Below are positions 49,289-58,258 of a DNA stretch of 64,000 nucleotides, piece after piece; within the stretch, counting starts at the first letter, position 1, and the number at the start of each line of letters is the position of its first letter. The translations under genes were made by a program, and so were the position numbers. The notes under the pieces are model-generated. The model was not told the DNA's origin. It saw only the letters and a list, made by a program, of their open reading frames with translations, and did no database searches. This DNA comes from Ramlibacter sp. Lineage in GTDB: Bacteria; Pseudomonadota; Gammaproteobacteria; Burkholderiales; Burkholderiaceae_C. The stretch covers positions 62,001 to 126,000 of the forward strand of contig NZ_JAQGNQ010000053.1 of the NCBI RefSeq assembly GCF_028291745.1, given 5' to 3'.

Positions 49289-49837
49289 TCAGTGCGCCGC
49301 CGCACCCGCCGGAGCAGGCTCCAGCAGGTTCACCGGCGGGCGGGTTTTCATGTCCTGGGCAACCTTCAGCTGCTCCGGGGCCTGGCATTCGTCGGCGAGG
49401 CGCTTGCCTTCCCTCTGGTTCATCAGCATGGACTTGTTGCCAAGCTGCAGCCAGAGCGCGCCGCGCACGGAGTCTTCCAGGCGGATGGCGCCGGTGCGGC
49501 TTTCCACCGGGTGCATCACGAACTTGTTGATGCCGCGCGTGACGAAGAAGAAGCCTTCGCGCTTCATCGCCTTCACGGTCACCTTGGCACCGAGCTCGCA
49601 GGGGATCTCGCCCACGTAGATGCGCTTGGCGGTGTCAAGTTCAGCCTCGCTGAGCTTGATCGTGGGATCGGGTTCGCTCGTGGGCGTGGCCTCCTCGATG
49701 GCCTGGCGCTTGCTGGCCGCCGGCACCTTCTTCGCCGAGACGGCCTTCTTGGAATGGGCCTTGACCGGGTCAGTGGTCTGGGCCGAGGCGGCAGCCGCCA
49801 GCGAGGCGATCAGGATCGAGGCAAACAGGAACTTCAT
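49289..49837 (-). CDS. exported hypothetical protein
   Basis: Predicted 182-residue periplasmic protein with a signal peptide at 1-19 (cleavage after ASA). A Lys/Ala-rich linker (about 22-55) precedes a globular region with IKLSEAELDTAKRIYVGEIPCEL, KREGFFFVTRGINKFVMHPV, and a second Cys in LADECQAPEQL, which may form a disulfide. No function known. It lies between a citrate-lyase-like gene and acnB on the same strand, so it may be part of the TCA transcript. AGGAGA precedes the ATG. Confidence 0.8.
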   Translation of the reverse strand: MKFLFASILIASLAAAASAQTTDPVKAHSKKAVSAKKVPAASKRQAIEEATPTSEPDPTIKLSEAELDTAKRIYVGEIPCELGAKVTVKAMKREGFFFVTRGINKFVMHPVESRTGAIRLEDSVRGALWLQLGNKSMLMNQREGKRLADECQAPEQLKVAQDMKTRPPVNLLEPAPAGAAAH

Positions 49838-49857
49838 GGAGGTCTCTCCTTTGGACT

Positions 49858-50847
49858 TCAGGGACGCGCGCTGTCGAACCACGCGCGCGCTTCAGCGGGG
49901 AGCGGTCGGCCGGTCTGGTGTGCCCTTTGCAGCACCTGCCAGTAGTACCGGTAGCTCGCCCTGTCCTCGAGTTTGCCGTCGAAGCTGATCGGCGCCCATT
50001 CCGCGCCCTGCGCGGCGCCAAGAAGTTGTGTCGCCTTGTGTATTTCGCTTTCACTTGGAGCGAACACTTCGACGATCGTCCTGATCTGGTCGGGGTGGAT
50101 GCTCCACATGCGCGTGTAACCGAACTCGTTGGCTGCGCGCGACGCCGCGGCGCGGAAAGCGGCCTTGTCCTTGAACTCGGTGACGACGCCATGCGCGGGC
50201 ACCTTGCCGTGCGCGTGGCAGGCCGAAGAAATTTCCAGCTTCGCGCGCACCACCAGCGGGTGCGTGAACTGGCCCTGCACCCCCATGCCCTCGGACGGAA
50301 TCGCACCGCCATGCGCCGAGACGAAGTCCATCAGCCCGAAGCTGAGCGACTGCATGCGCGGATGCGCCGCGATATCGAAGGCGCGATGCACGGCGGCGGG
50401 CGATTCGATCAGGCCCTGCAGCGGCAGATGCCTGGCACCGGCGGCGTCGAGGGCGCGCGCGGCGCGCTCGACGTCCTCCACGCGCTCCACCTTGGGCAGC
50501 ATGATGTGCACGAGGCGCTGACCGGCCTGGCCCGCGATGGTGGCGATGTCGCTCTCGAAGGCCGGATGGTCCACCGGGTGGACGCGCACGGCCACTCGCG
50601 CGTCGGGCTTGGCACCGAGTGCGAGCGAGACGACGAGCGCGGCATGTTCGGCCTCGCCGCCCACCGGTGCGCCGTCTTCGCAATCGAGCGTGACGTCGAA
50701 CACGCAGGTGCCGAACTCCTGCGTCATCTCCTCTTGCAGCGCGAGGCTCTTGCGCATGCGCGCCTCGACGCCGCTGTAGTGATCGCACACCGGCAGCACG
50801 CCGGTGCGGCCCTGGGCGCCGAGGAGGATGTCTGCGGGATGGGTCAT
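49858..50847 (-). CDS. HpcH/HpaI aldolase, citrate-lyase beta-like
   Basis: Predicted 329-residue TIM-barrel protein of the CitE-like group, which act as CoA-ester lyases or thioesterases (for example on malyl-CoA). Motifs: DVTLDCEDGAPVGGEAEHA with a metal-binding Glu/Asp, VAVRVHPVDHPAF, IMLPKVERVEDVER and LSFGLMDFVSAHGGAIP. A WSIHPDQIRTIVEVFAP stretch near the C-terminus is typical. ATG 50847 was chosen over one 21 bases upstream. It is downstream of mdh on the same strand, with a palindromic repeat in between. Confidence 0.9.
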   Translation of the reverse strand: MTHPADILLGAQGRTGVLPVCDHYSGVEARMRKSLALQEEMTQEFGTCVFDVTLDCEDGAPVGGEAEHAALVVSLALGAKPDARVAVRVHPVDHPAFESDIATIAGQAGQRLVHIMLPKVERVEDVERAARALDAAGARHLPLQGLIESPAAVHRAFDIAAHPRMQSLSFGLMDFVSAHGGAIPSEGMGVQGQFTHPLVVRAKLEISSACHAHGKVPAHGVVTEFKDKAAFRAAASRAANEFGYTRMWSIHPDQIRTIVEVFAPSESEIHKATQLLGAAQGAEWAPISFDGKLEDRASYRYYWQVLQRAHQTGRPLPAEARAWFDSARP

Positions 50848-50871
50848 GGGACTCGAAGCAATGGCCAAACC

Positions 50872-50953
50872 ATGTCATTGCGGGCTTGACCCGCAATCCA
50901 GGCGGCGCCTGAGCAAGCGCCGCGTGGATCCCGGGTCGAGCCCGGGATGACAT
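50872..50953. repeat. ATGTCATTGCGGGCTTGACC palindromic repeat, copy 1
   Basis: ATGTCATTGCGGGCTTGACC... (from 50872) and ...GGGTCGAGCCCGGGATGACAT (to 50953) are inverted arms around a GC-rich middle with a second hairpin. It lies between mdh and the citrate-lyase-like gene, which run in the same direction. A close copy lies at 58143-58221. Confidence 0.9.
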
Positions 50954-50977
50954 CCTTTTTTTCGATCGCCTTCCTGC

Positions 50978-51964
50978 TCACAGCAAGTGAGCGACGCCCT
51001 GCTGTTCTTCCTGCAGTTCCTTCAACGTGACGTTGATGCGTTCCTGCGAGAAGGCGTCGATCGCCAGCCCTTCGACCAGCTTGTACTCGCCGTTCTGCGT
51101 GGTGACCGGGAAGCCGAAGATGATGTCCTTGGGAATGCCGTACTGGCCGTCCGAGGCAATGCCCATCGTGACCCACTTGCCGTTGCTGCCCAGGGCCCAG
51201 TCGCGCATGTGGTCGATGGCGGCGTTGGCGGCCGAGGCGGCGGACGACAGGCCGCGTGCTTCGATGATCGCGGCGCCGCGCTTGCCCACCGTCGGCAGGA
51301 AGGTGTTGGCGTTCCACTCCTGGTCGTTGATCAGGTCCTTGACCGGCTTGCCATTCACCGTGGCAAAGCGGTAGTCGGCGTACATGGTGGGCGAGTGGTT
51401 GCCCCACACCGTCAGCTTCTCGATGTCGGCCACTTGCGTGCCGGTCTTGGCGGCGACCTGCGACAGCGCGCGGTTGTGATCGAGGCGCAGCATGGCGGTG
51501 AAGTTCTTGCGCGGCAGGCTGGGCGCGCTCTTCATGGCGATGTAGGCATTGGTGTTGGCCGGGTTGCCGACCACCAGCACCTTCACGTTGCGCGAAGCCA
51601 CCTTGTCCAGGGCCTTGCCCTGCGCGGTGAAGATCTGCGCGTTGGCCGACAGCAGGTCCTTGCGCTCCATGCCGGGGCCGCGGGGACGGGCGCCGACCAG
51701 CAGCGCGTAGTCGGTGTCCTTGAAGGCGGTCATCGGATCGCTGTGCGCCTGCATGCCGGCCAGCAGCGGGAAGGCGCAGTCTTCCAGTTCCATCATCACG
51801 CCCTTCAGGGCCTTCTGCGCTTTCTCGTCGGGAATTTCCAGCAGCTGCAGGATCACGGGCTGGTCCTTGCCCAGCATCTCGCCGGAGGCGATGCGGAACA
51901 GCAGGGCATAACCGATCTGGCCGGCGGCACCGGTAACGGCAACGCGAACGGGCTTCTTGCTCAT
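50978..51964 (-). CDS. mdh: malate dehydrogenase
   Basis: NAD-dependent malate/oxaloacetate enzyme of the TCA cycle. The 328-residue protein has the dinucleotide site [37 protein letters not shown] (mobile substrate-binding loop with Arg residues), [26 protein letters not shown] and the catalytic His in [13 protein letters not shown] 51964 follows the conserved family start [12 protein letters not shown]. It is divergent from the GntR gene across a promoter region with a 12-bp palindrome. Confidence 0.97.
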   Translation of the reverse strand: MSKKPVRVAVTGAAGQIGYALLFRIASGEMLGKDQPVILQLLEIPDEKAQKALKGVMMELEDCAFPLLAGMQAHSDPMTAFKDTDYALLVGARPRGPGMERKDLLSANAQIFTAQGKALDKVASRNVKVLVVGNPANTNAYIAMKSAPSLPRKNFTAMLRLDHNRALSQVAAKTGTQVADIEKLTVWGNHSPTMYADYRFATVNGKPVKDLINDQEWNANTFLPTVGKRGAAIIEARGLSSAASAANAAIDHMRDWALGSNGKWVTMGIASDGQYGIPKDIIFGFPVTTQNGEYKLVEGLAIDAFSQERINVTLKELQEEQQGVAHLL

Positions 51965-52100
51965 GGAAATCTCCGAATGGATGATGGGTGGAAGCGGATG
52001 TGAGTGAGTCGGCGTGGGGCGCGAGGGAGAGGCGTCAGGCCTCGGGCTGGCCCTGCGGGGACAGCGCGCGAGTTTACCCGGAGAAACCCGCAGGGTCAAT

Positions 52101-52128
52101 TTGTCTTATGTCTTATATAAGATATGAT
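52101..52128 (+). promoter_or_regulatory. gntR promoter with internal operator palindrome (copy 2)
   Basis: TTGTCT (52101-52106) and TATGAT (52123-52128) make a sigma70-type promoter with 16-bp spacing, pointing to the gntR start at 52167. The spacer is filled by the palindrome TCTTATATAAGA (52111-52122). A repressor bound there would block RNA polymerase, implying autoregulation. mdh starts 137-150 bases away in the opposite direction. Confidence 0.65.
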
Positions 52129-52166
52129 CCGCCGCAGGAAGACGCTGCTTTTCCGCCCTCCGCGCC

Positions 52167-52940
52167 ATGGCCACTTCCATCCCCTCCGCCCCCACCGCGA
52201 CCAGCGCCGAAACGGCGTCGGGCACGCCTGCCTTCAGCCCGCTGTACCAGCAGATCAAGGACCTGATCCTGCAGAGCCTGGAGGCCGGCGAATGGAAGCC
52301 GGGCGAAGCGATTCCCTCCGAGATGGAACTGGCCGCGCGCTTCCGCGTGAGCCAGGGCACGGTGCGCAAGGCCATCGACGAACTCGCGGCCGAGAACCTG
52401 GTCGCACGCCGCCAGGGCAAGGGCACCTTCGTCTCCACCCACGCCGAGCAGCACGTGCGCTACCGCTTCCTGCGGCTGGTGCCGGACAGCGGCGACGAGG
52501 GACCGGCCCAGCGCAGCATCCTCGACTGCCGGCGCGTGCGCGCCTCGGCCGAAGTGGCGCGCGCACTCGCGCTGCGCACCGGCGACGCGGTGGTGCAGGT
52601 GCGGCGCGTGCTGTCCTTCGGCGGCGTGCCGGCCATCCTCGAGGACATGTGGCTGCCCGGTTCGACCTTCAAGGGGCTCGGCATCGAGCGGCTGGCCGCC
52701 CACCAGGGGCCGACCTACGCGCTGTTCGAGGTGGAGTTCGGCGTGCGCATGGTGCGCGCCGAAGAGAAGATCCGCGCCGTCGCCACCGATGCGCAGCAGG
52801 CGCAATTGCTGGGCGTGGCGCCGGGCGCGCCGCTGCTCTCCGTCGAACGCCTTTCCTACACCTACAACGACGTGCCGATGGAGCTGCGCCGCGGCCTGTA
52901 CCGCACCGACACGCATCACTACCGCAACGCCTTGAGCTGA
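52167..52940 (+). CDS. GntR family regulator (HutC/UTRA type)
   Basis: Predicted 257-residue transcription factor. The winged helix-turn-helix lies at about 25-92 (FSPLYQQIKDLILQSLEAGEWKPGEAIPSE, then FRVSQGTVRKAIDELAAENLVARRQGKGTFV). A UTRA ligand-binding domain follows at about 100-250, starting YRFLRLVPD and with YTYNDVPMELRRGLY. It lies between mdh and sdhCDAB, a placing typical of Comamonadaceae, and is the prime candidate to control both. The ligand is unknown; a TCA intermediate is plausible. Confidence 0.93.
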   Translation: MATSIPSAPTATSAETASGTPAFSPLYQQIKDLILQSLEAGEWKPGEAIPSEMELAARFRVSQGTVRKAIDELAAENLVARRQGKGTFVSTHAEQHVRYRFLRLVPDSGDEGPAQRSILDCRRVRASAEVARALALRTGDAVVQVRRVLSFGGVPAILEDMWLPGSTFKGLGIERLAAHQGPTYALFEVEFGVRMVRAEEKIRAVATDAQQAQLLGVAPGAPLLSVERLSYTYNDVPMELRRGLYRTDTHHYRNALS

Positions 52941-53019
52941 TGCGAACACACGCAGCGCCGCCCGCCGAAAGATGTGCAACCCGGCTATCGGGTTGTTGCG
53001 TTGGCCTAGAATTTAGGGT

Positions 53020-53033
53020 TGTCCCTAGGGACA
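53020..53033. promoter_or_regulatory. TGTCCCTAGGGACA palindrome upstream of sdhC
   Basis: Perfect 14-bp palindrome 40 bases before the sdhC start. A TAGAAT (53007-53012) just upstream could be the -10 box, placing the palindrome at or just after the transcription start, as for a repressor site. It differs from the gntR palindrome, so a second regulator may be involved. Confidence 0.5.
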
Positions 53034-53073
53034 CGTCCACGTCAGCGCCCGCCCTCCCGAGAAAGAAAACAGC

Positions 53074-53496
53074 ATGACAGTCGCCCAGAAGCGGCCGGAA
53101 TTCCGGAACATCAACGCCTTCACCGACCTGCCCAAGTACCGCCTGCCGGCGCCGGGCCTGGTGTCCATCCTGCATCGCATCAGCGGCGTGCTGATGTTCG
53201 TGCTGATGCCGCTCATCATGTGGCTGTTCGACAACTCGGTGTCCTCCGAGATCTCCTATGCCCGCCTGCGCCACGCTTTCGCCAGCGGCGCCTCGGGCCT
53301 GCTGCTCAAGCTGATCGCGCTGGCGCTGATCTGGGCCTACCTGCACCACTTCACCGCCGGCGTCCGCCACCTGTGGATGGACGTGAGCCACAAGGCGGTG
53401 AGCAAGAGCTGGGGCGGCAGCTCCGCGAAGTTCACGCTGGGCTTCAGCCTGGTGCTGACCGTCGTGCTGGGCGCGAAGCTGTTCGGGCTGTACTGA
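53074..53496 (+). CDS. sdhC: succinate dehydrogenase cytochrome b556 subunit
   Basis: Membrane anchor subunit of complex II. The 140-residue protein has three helices and the start RPEFRNINAFTDLPKYRLP, the PGLVSILHRISGVLMFVLMP helix with the quinone-site Ser/Arg, and haem-related His residues in YLHHFTAGVRHLWMD. It starts the operon sdhC-D-A-B-E, followed by gltA. Confidence 0.96.
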   Translation: MTVAQKRPEFRNINAFTDLPKYRLPAPGLVSILHRISGVLMFVLMPLIMWLFDNSVSSEISYARLRHAFASGASGLLLKLIALALIWAYLHHFTAGVRHLWMDVSHKAVSKSWGGSSAKFTLGFSLVLTVVLGAKLFGLY

Positions 53497-53500
53497 AATC

Positions 53501-53530
53501 TTGGGGACAGATCTTCAGCTCTGTCCCCAA
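53501..53530. repeat. TTGGGGACAGA hairpin between sdhC and sdhD
   Basis: TTGGGGACAGA (53501-53511) pairs perfectly with TCTGTCCCCAA (53520-53530) around an 8-base loop. It resembles REP-like TTGGGGACAG palindromes of proteobacteria. It lies inside the sdh operon in the 53-bp gap and could stabilise or attenuate the transcript. Confidence 0.8.
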
Positions 53531-53549
53531 CTGAATAGGAAGAACAAAA

Positions 53550-53915
53550 ATGGCAGTCAACTACGGCTCCCGCCGCATCGTCGTCGGTGCGCATTACGGC
53601 ACGCGCGACTGGCTCGCGCAGCGCGTCACCGCCGTCCTGATGGCGCTCTTCACGCTGGTCGTGATCGCGCAGGTGATCTTCACGCGCGGCCCGGTCGGCT
53701 ACGACCAGTGGGCCGGCATCTTCCATCCGCAGTGGATGAAGGCACTGACCTTCGCCACCATCGTCGCCCTGCTGTACCACGTGTGGGTGGGCATGCGCGA
53801 CGTGCTGATGGACTACGTCAAGCCGGTCGGCATCCGCCTGGCGCTGCAGATGGTGGTGATCGTGTGGCTGCTCGGTTGCATGGGCTGGGCGATCCAGGTG
53901 CTCTGGAGAGTTTGA
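53550..53915 (+). CDS. sdhD: succinate dehydrogenase hydrophobic membrane anchor
   Basis: Second membrane anchor of complex II, 121 residues with three helices. GSRRIVVGAHYGTRDWLAQRVTAVLMALFTL is the family start, and YHVWVGMRDVLMDYVKP contains the haem/quinone-site residues. It lies 5 bases before sdhA. Confidence 0.95.
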   Translation: MAVNYGSRRIVVGAHYGTRDWLAQRVTAVLMALFTLVVIAQVIFTRGPVGYDQWAGIFHPQWMKALTFATIVALLYHVWVGMRDVLMDYVKPVGIRLALQMVVIVWLLGCMGWAIQVLWRV

Positions 53916-53920
53916 ACAAG

Positions 53921-55729
53921 ATGGCATATACCAAGAAAGACATCACGACGCGCAAGTTCGACGTCGTCATCGTGGGCGCCGGCGGTTCCGGCATGCGCGC
54001 CTCCCTGCAACTGTCCCTGGCCGGCCTGAACGTGGCCGTGCTCTCGAAGGTGTTCCCCACCCGCTCGCACACCGTGGCGGCGCAGGGCGGCATCGGCGCC
54101 TCCCTGGGCAACATGTCCGAGGACAACTGGCACTACCACTTCTACGACACCGTCAAGGGTGGCGACTGGCTGGGCGACCAGGACGCGATCGAGTACATGT
54201 GCCGCGAGGCGCCGAAGGTCGTGTACGAGCTCGAACACTTCGGCATGCCGTTCGACCGCAACCCCGACGGCACGATCTACCAGCGGCCCTTCGGCGGCCA
54301 TACGGCCAACTACGGCGAGAAGCCGGTGCAGCGTGCCTGCGCCGCGGCCGACCGCACCGGCCACGCCATGCTGCACACGCTGTACCAGCAGAACGTGAAG
54401 GCGCGCACCAGCTTCTTCGTCGAGTGGATGGCGCTCGACCTGATCCGCGACGCCGAAGGCGACGTGGTCGGCGTCACCGCCCTGGAAATGGAAACGGGCG
54501 ACCTGCACGTGCTGCACGCCAAGACCGTGCTGCTGGCCACCGGCGGCGCGGGGCGCATCTTCCAGGCCTCCACCAATGCCTTCATCAACACCGGCGACGG
54601 CCTGGGCATGGCGGCGCGCGCCGGCATCCCGCTGGAAGACATGGAGTTCTGGCAGTTCCACCCGACCGGCGTGGCCGGCGCCGGCGTGCTGCTCACCGAA
54701 GGCTGCCGCGGCGAAGGCGCGATCCTGTTGAACAGCAACGGCGAGCGCTTCATGGAGCGCTACGCGCCGACGCTGAAAGACCTGGCGCCGCGCGACTTCG
54801 TGTCCCGCTCGATGGACCAGGAGATCAAGGAAGGGCGCGGCTGCGGTCCCAACAAGGACTACGTGATGCTCAAGCTCGACCACCTGGGCGCCGAGACCAT
54901 CCACAAGCGCCTGCCTTCGGTGTACGAGATCGGGATCAACTTCGCCAACGTCGACATCACGCGCGAGCCGATCCCGGTGGTGCCCACCATCCACTACCAG
55001 ATGGGTGGCATCCCCACCAACATCCACGGCCAGGTGGTGGTGCAGAACGCGAGCGACGACAACGCGGTGGTCAACGGCCTCTATGCCGTGGGCGAATGCT
55101 CCTGCGTCAGCGTGCACGGCGCCAACCGCCTGGGCACCAACTCGCTGCTGGACCTGCTGGTGTTCGGCAAGGCCGCGGGCAACCACATCGTCGAATTCGC
55201 GAGCCGCACCAAGTCGCACAAGGAACTGCCCGCCGACGCCGCCGAGCGCTCGCTGGAGCGCCTGAACCGCCTGGACAACACCACGCGCGGCGAATACGCG
55301 CAGAACGTGGCCAACGACATCCGCGCCGCGATGCAGCAGCACGCGGGCGTGTTCCGCACCCAGTCCAGCATGGACGAAGGCGTACGCAAGATCGCGGCCA
55401 TCCGCGAGCGCGTGGGCGGCATCGAGCTCAAGGACAAGTCCAGGGTCTTCAACACGGCGCGGATCGAAGCGCTGGAAGTCGAGAACCTGATCGAGGCCGC
55501 GCAGGCCACCATCGTCTCGGCCGCCGCCCGCAAGGAATGCCGTGGCGCCCACACGGTGAGCGAGTACGAGCGTCCGGCCGACGATCCGGTCTCGCCGCTC
55601 GGCCGCGACGATGCCCACTGGATGAAGCACTCGCTGTTCTACAGCGAAGGCGCCCGCCTGGCCTACAAGCCGGTGAAGCTCAAGCCACTGTCCGTCGAGT
55701 CGATTCCGCCGAAGGTGCGGACCTTCTGA
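53921..55729 (+). CDS. sdhA: succinate dehydrogenase flavoprotein subunit
   Basis: Catalytic subunit that oxidises succinate to fumarate. The 602-residue protein has the FAD fold VVIVGAGGSGMRASLQLS near 15-32, the covalent-FAD His50 in FPTRSHTVAAQGG, the QFHPTGVAGAGVLLTEGCRGEGA active-site region, HGANRLGTNSLLDLLVFG and the C-terminal HWMKHSLFY. ATG 53921 is fixed by homology. SdhE, needed for its flavinylation, is encoded two genes downstream. Confidence 0.98.
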   Translation: MAYTKKDITTRKFDVVIVGAGGSGMRASLQLSLAGLNVAVLSKVFPTRSHTVAAQGGIGASLGNMSEDNWHYHFYDTVKGGDWLGDQDAIEYMCREAPKVVYELEHFGMPFDRNPDGTIYQRPFGGHTANYGEKPVQRACAAADRTGHAMLHTLYQQNVKARTSFFVEWMALDLIRDAEGDVVGVTALEMETGDLHVLHAKTVLLATGGAGRIFQASTNAFINTGDGLGMAARAGIPLEDMEFWQFHPTGVAGAGVLLTEGCRGEGAILLNSNGERFMERYAPTLKDLAPRDFVSRSMDQEIKEGRGCGPNKDYVMLKLDHLGAETIHKRLPSVYEIGINFANVDITREPIPVVPTIHYQMGGIPTNIHGQVVVQNASDDNAVVNGLYAVGECSCVSVHGANRLGTNSLLDLLVFGKAAGNHIVEFASRTKSHKELPADAAERSLERLNRLDNTTRGEYAQNVANDIRAAMQQHAGVFRTQSSMDEGVRKIAAIRERVGGIELKDKSRVFNTARIEALEVENLIEAAQATIVSAAARKECRGAHTVSEYERPADDPVSPLGRDDAHWMKHSLFYSEGARLAYKPVKLKPLSVESIPPKVRTF

Positions 55730-55779
55730 TTACGTAATCCTGCGGACCGCGAGAGCGCCTAGATTCAAGGAATTCAACA

Positions 55780-56487
55780 ATGCAAAAGCGCACCTTCCAT
55801 ATCTACCGGTACGACCCGGACAAGGATGCCAAGCCGTACATGCAGACGGTGGAGATCGAGCTCGAGGGCAACGAGCGCATGCTGCTCGACGCCCTGATGA
55901 AGCTCAAGGCGCAGGACCCGACCATCGCCTTCCGCCGCTCCTGTCGCGAGGGCGTCTGCGGCTCCGACGCCATGAACATCAATGGCAAGAACGGGCTGGC
56001 CTGCCTGACCAACCTGCGCCAGCTCGGCGACAAGCCGATCGTGCTCAAGCCCCTGCCCGGCCTGCCCGTCATCCGCGACCTGATCGTGGACATGACGCAG
56101 TTCTTCAAGCAGTACCACTCGATCAAGCCCTACCTGGTCAACGAGGACATCCCGCCCGAGAAGGAGCGCCTGCAGTCCCCCGAGGAGCGCGATGAGCTCA
56201 ACGGCCTGTACGAGTGCATCCTGTGCGCGAGCTGCTCGACCAGCTGCCCCAGCTTCTGGTGGAACCCGGACAAGTTCGTCGGTCCGGCCGGGCTGCTGCA
56301 GGCCTACCGCTTCATCGCCGACAGCCGCGACCAGGCGACCAACGAGCGGCTGGACAACCTGGAAGATCCGTACCGCCTGTTCCGCTGCCACACCATCATG
56401 AACTGCGTCGACGTTTGCCCGAAGGGACTCAATCCCACCATGGCCATCGGCAAGATCAAGGAATTGATGGTGCGGCGCTCGGTCTGA
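55780..56487 (+). CDS. sdhB: succinate dehydrogenase iron-sulfur subunit
   Basis: Electron-transfer subunit of complex II, 235 residues. It has the 2Fe-2S Cys set in SCREGVCGSDAMNINGKNG followed by LAC, the 4Fe-4S CILCASCSTSCPSFWW and the 3Fe-4S CHTIMNCVDVCPKGLNP. It follows sdhA after a 50-bp gap. Confidence 0.97.
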   Translation: MQKRTFHIYRYDPDKDAKPYMQTVEIELEGNERMLLDALMKLKAQDPTIAFRRSCREGVCGSDAMNINGKNGLACLTNLRQLGDKPIVLKPLPGLPVIRDLIVDMTQFFKQYHSIKPYLVNEDIPPEKERLQSPEERDELNGLYECILCASCSTSCPSFWWNPDKFVGPAGLLQAYRFIADSRDQATNERLDNLEDPYRLFRCHTIMNCVDVCPKGLNPTMAIGKIKELMVRRSV

Positions 56488-56515
56488 CCGGCACGTATTC
56501 GCAGTGAGAGAGAGA

Positions 56516-56806
56516 ATGGCCGAAGTCCTGCTCGATGAACGCGGTCTCAGCAAGCTCAGGTGGCGCTGCCGCCGTGGGCTGCTGGAAAACGACCTGCTGA
56601 TCGAGCGGTTCTTCGATCGTTACGCGCCCGACCTGACGCTGCGTCAGGCCCAGGCGCTCGGGGAGCTGATGGATCTGGCCGACAACGACCTGCTGGACCT
56701 GCTGCTGCGGCGGCGGGAACCCGCCGGCGAACTCGATCGGCCGGACGTGAGAGAAGTGCTGGAGATGCTGCGCCCGCCGGCGGCATCCCCCGGCCCTGGG
56801 CTTTAA
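56516..56806 (+). CDS. sdhE: FAD assembly factor SdhE
   Basis: Small protein (96 residues) that helps attach FAD covalently to SdhA. The RWRCRRGLLENDLLIERFF motif corresponds to the family RxRRGxxExD signature, followed by the helical QAQALGELMDLADNDLLDLLL core. ATG 56516 was chosen over GTG 56504 because a GAGAGAG run sits just upstream and it matches the family start. It lies between sdhB and gltA, ideal for joint expression with complex II. Confidence 0.93.
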   Translation: MAEVLLDERGLSKLRWRCRRGLLENDLLIERFFDRYAPDLTLRQAQALGELMDLADNDLLDLLLRRREPAGELDRPDVREVLEMLRPPAASPGPGL

Positions 56807-56822
56807 CTTTTAGGAATCACCC

Positions 56823-58133
56823 ATGAAACTCGCTGACAACAAGGCCACGCTGTCCTTCAGCAACGGCAGCCCCAGCGTCGAGATGCCGGTCTACCACGGC
56901 AGCATCGGCCCCGATGTGATCGACATCCGCAAGCTGTACGCCCAGACCGGCATGTTCACGTACGACCCCGGCTTCATGTCGACGGCGTCGTGCCAGTCCA
57001 CCATCACCTACATCGACGGCGACAAGGGCGAGCTGCTGTACCGCGGCTATCCCATCGAGCAGCTCGCCACCTCGTGCGACTACCTCGAGACCTGTTACCT
57101 GCTGCTGTACGGCGAGCTGCCCAACCCGCAGCAGAAGACCGAGTTCGTCGCCCGCGTGACCAACCACACGATGGTCAACGAGCAGATGCAGTTCTTCCTG
57201 CGCGGCTTCCGCCGCGACGCGCACCCGATGGCCGTGATGACGGGCCTGGTCGGCGCGCTGTCGGCCTTCTATCACGACAGCACGGACATCAACAATCCCG
57301 AGCACCGCGAGATCTCGGCGATCCGCCTGATCGCCAAGATGCCGACGCTGGTGGCGATGGCGTACAAGTACACGATCGGCCAGCCCTACATCTACCCGAA
57401 GAACTCGCTGGGCTACACCTCGAACTTCATGCGCATGATGTTCGCCACGCCGTGCGAGGAGTACGAGCCCAACGACGTGCTGGTGCGCGCGATGGACCGG
57501 ATCTTCATCCTGCACGCCGACCATGAGCAGAACGCGTCGACCTCCACGGTACGCCTGTGCGGCTCCTCCGGCACCAACCCGTTCGCGGCGATCGCGGCCG
57601 GCGTGGCCTGCCTGTGGGGCCCGGCGCACGGCGGTGCCAACGAGGCGGCGCTCAACATGCTGGAAGACATCCAGAAGATGGGCGGCGTGGCCAAGATCGG
57701 CGAGTTCGTGTCCAAGGTGAAGGACAAGAACAGCGGCATCAAGCTGATGGGCTTCGGCCACCGCGTGTACAAGAACTACGACCCGCGCGCCAAGCTGATG
57801 CGCGAGACCTGCTATGAGGTGCTGGCCGAACTGGGCCTGCAGAACGACCCGCTGTTCAAGCTTGCCATGGCCCTGGAGAAGGTGGCGCTGGAAGACGAGT
57901 ACTTCGTGTCGCGCAAGCTCTACCCGAACGTCGACTTCTACTCCGGCATCGTGCAGCGCGCGATCGGCATCCCGGTCTCGCTGTTCACCGCGATCTTCGC
58001 GCTGGCCCGCACGGTCGGCTGGATCGCGCAGCTCAACGAAATGATCGGCGACCCCGAGTACAAGATCGGCCGCCCGCGCCAGCTGTTCACCGGTTCCGCC
58101 AAGCGGGAAGTGAAGCCGATCGCGCAACGCTGA
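56823..58133 (+). CDS. gltA: citrate synthase, type II (NADH-sensitive family)
   Basis: Condenses acetyl-CoA and oxaloacetate to citrate. The 436-residue protein has the N-terminal beta-rich domain typical of gram-negative hexameric enzymes, [44 protein letters not shown] (first catalytic His), [14 protein letters not shown] (second) and a catalytic Asp in PNVDFYSGI. It starts 16 bases after sdhE and probably ends the operon. A palindromic repeat and hairpin follow. Confidence 0.97.
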   Translation: MKLADNKATLSFSNGSPSVEMPVYHGSIGPDVIDIRKLYAQTGMFTYDPGFMSTASCQSTITYIDGDKGELLYRGYPIEQLATSCDYLETCYLLLYGELPNPQQKTEFVARVTNHTMVNEQMQFFLRGFRRDAHPMAVMTGLVGALSAFYHDSTDINNPEHREISAIRLIAKMPTLVAMAYKYTIGQPYIYPKNSLGYTSNFMRMMFATPCEEYEPNDVLVRAMDRIFILHADHEQNASTSTVRLCGSSGTNPFAAIAAGVACLWGPAHGGANEAALNMLEDIQKMGGVAKIGEFVSKVKDKNSGIKLMGFGHRVYKNYDPRAKLMRETCYEVLAELGLQNDPLFKLAMALEKVALEDEYFVSRKLYPNVDFYSGIVQRAIGIPVSLFTAIFALARTVGWIAQLNEMIGDPEYKIGRPRQLFTGSAKREVKPIAQR

Positions 58134-58142
58134 TCGCCCAGG

Positions 58143-58221
58143 ATGTCATTGCGGGCTTGACCCGCAATCCACGCCTCGCACCAGCGCCGTCGTGGATCCC
58201 GGGTCAAGCCCGGGATGACAT
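58143..58221. repeat. ATGTCATTGCGGGCTTGACC palindromic repeat, copy 2
   Basis: ATGTCATTGCGGGCTTGACCC... and ...GGGTCAAGCCCGGGATGACAT are inverted arms, nearly identical to those of 50872-50953; only the central part differs. It lies between convergent gltA and the BON-type gene. Confidence 0.92.
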
Positions 58222-58230
58222 GCAAACAGA

Positions 58231-58258
58231 AGAATGGCCCGCGCAAGCGGGCCATTCT
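58231..58258. terminator. hairpin terminator at convergent stops
   Basis: AGAATGGCCCGC (58231-58242), GCAA tetraloop and GCGGGCCATTCT (58247-58258) form a perfect 12-bp stem that touches the BON gene stop codon. U tract is weak. Confidence 0.7.
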
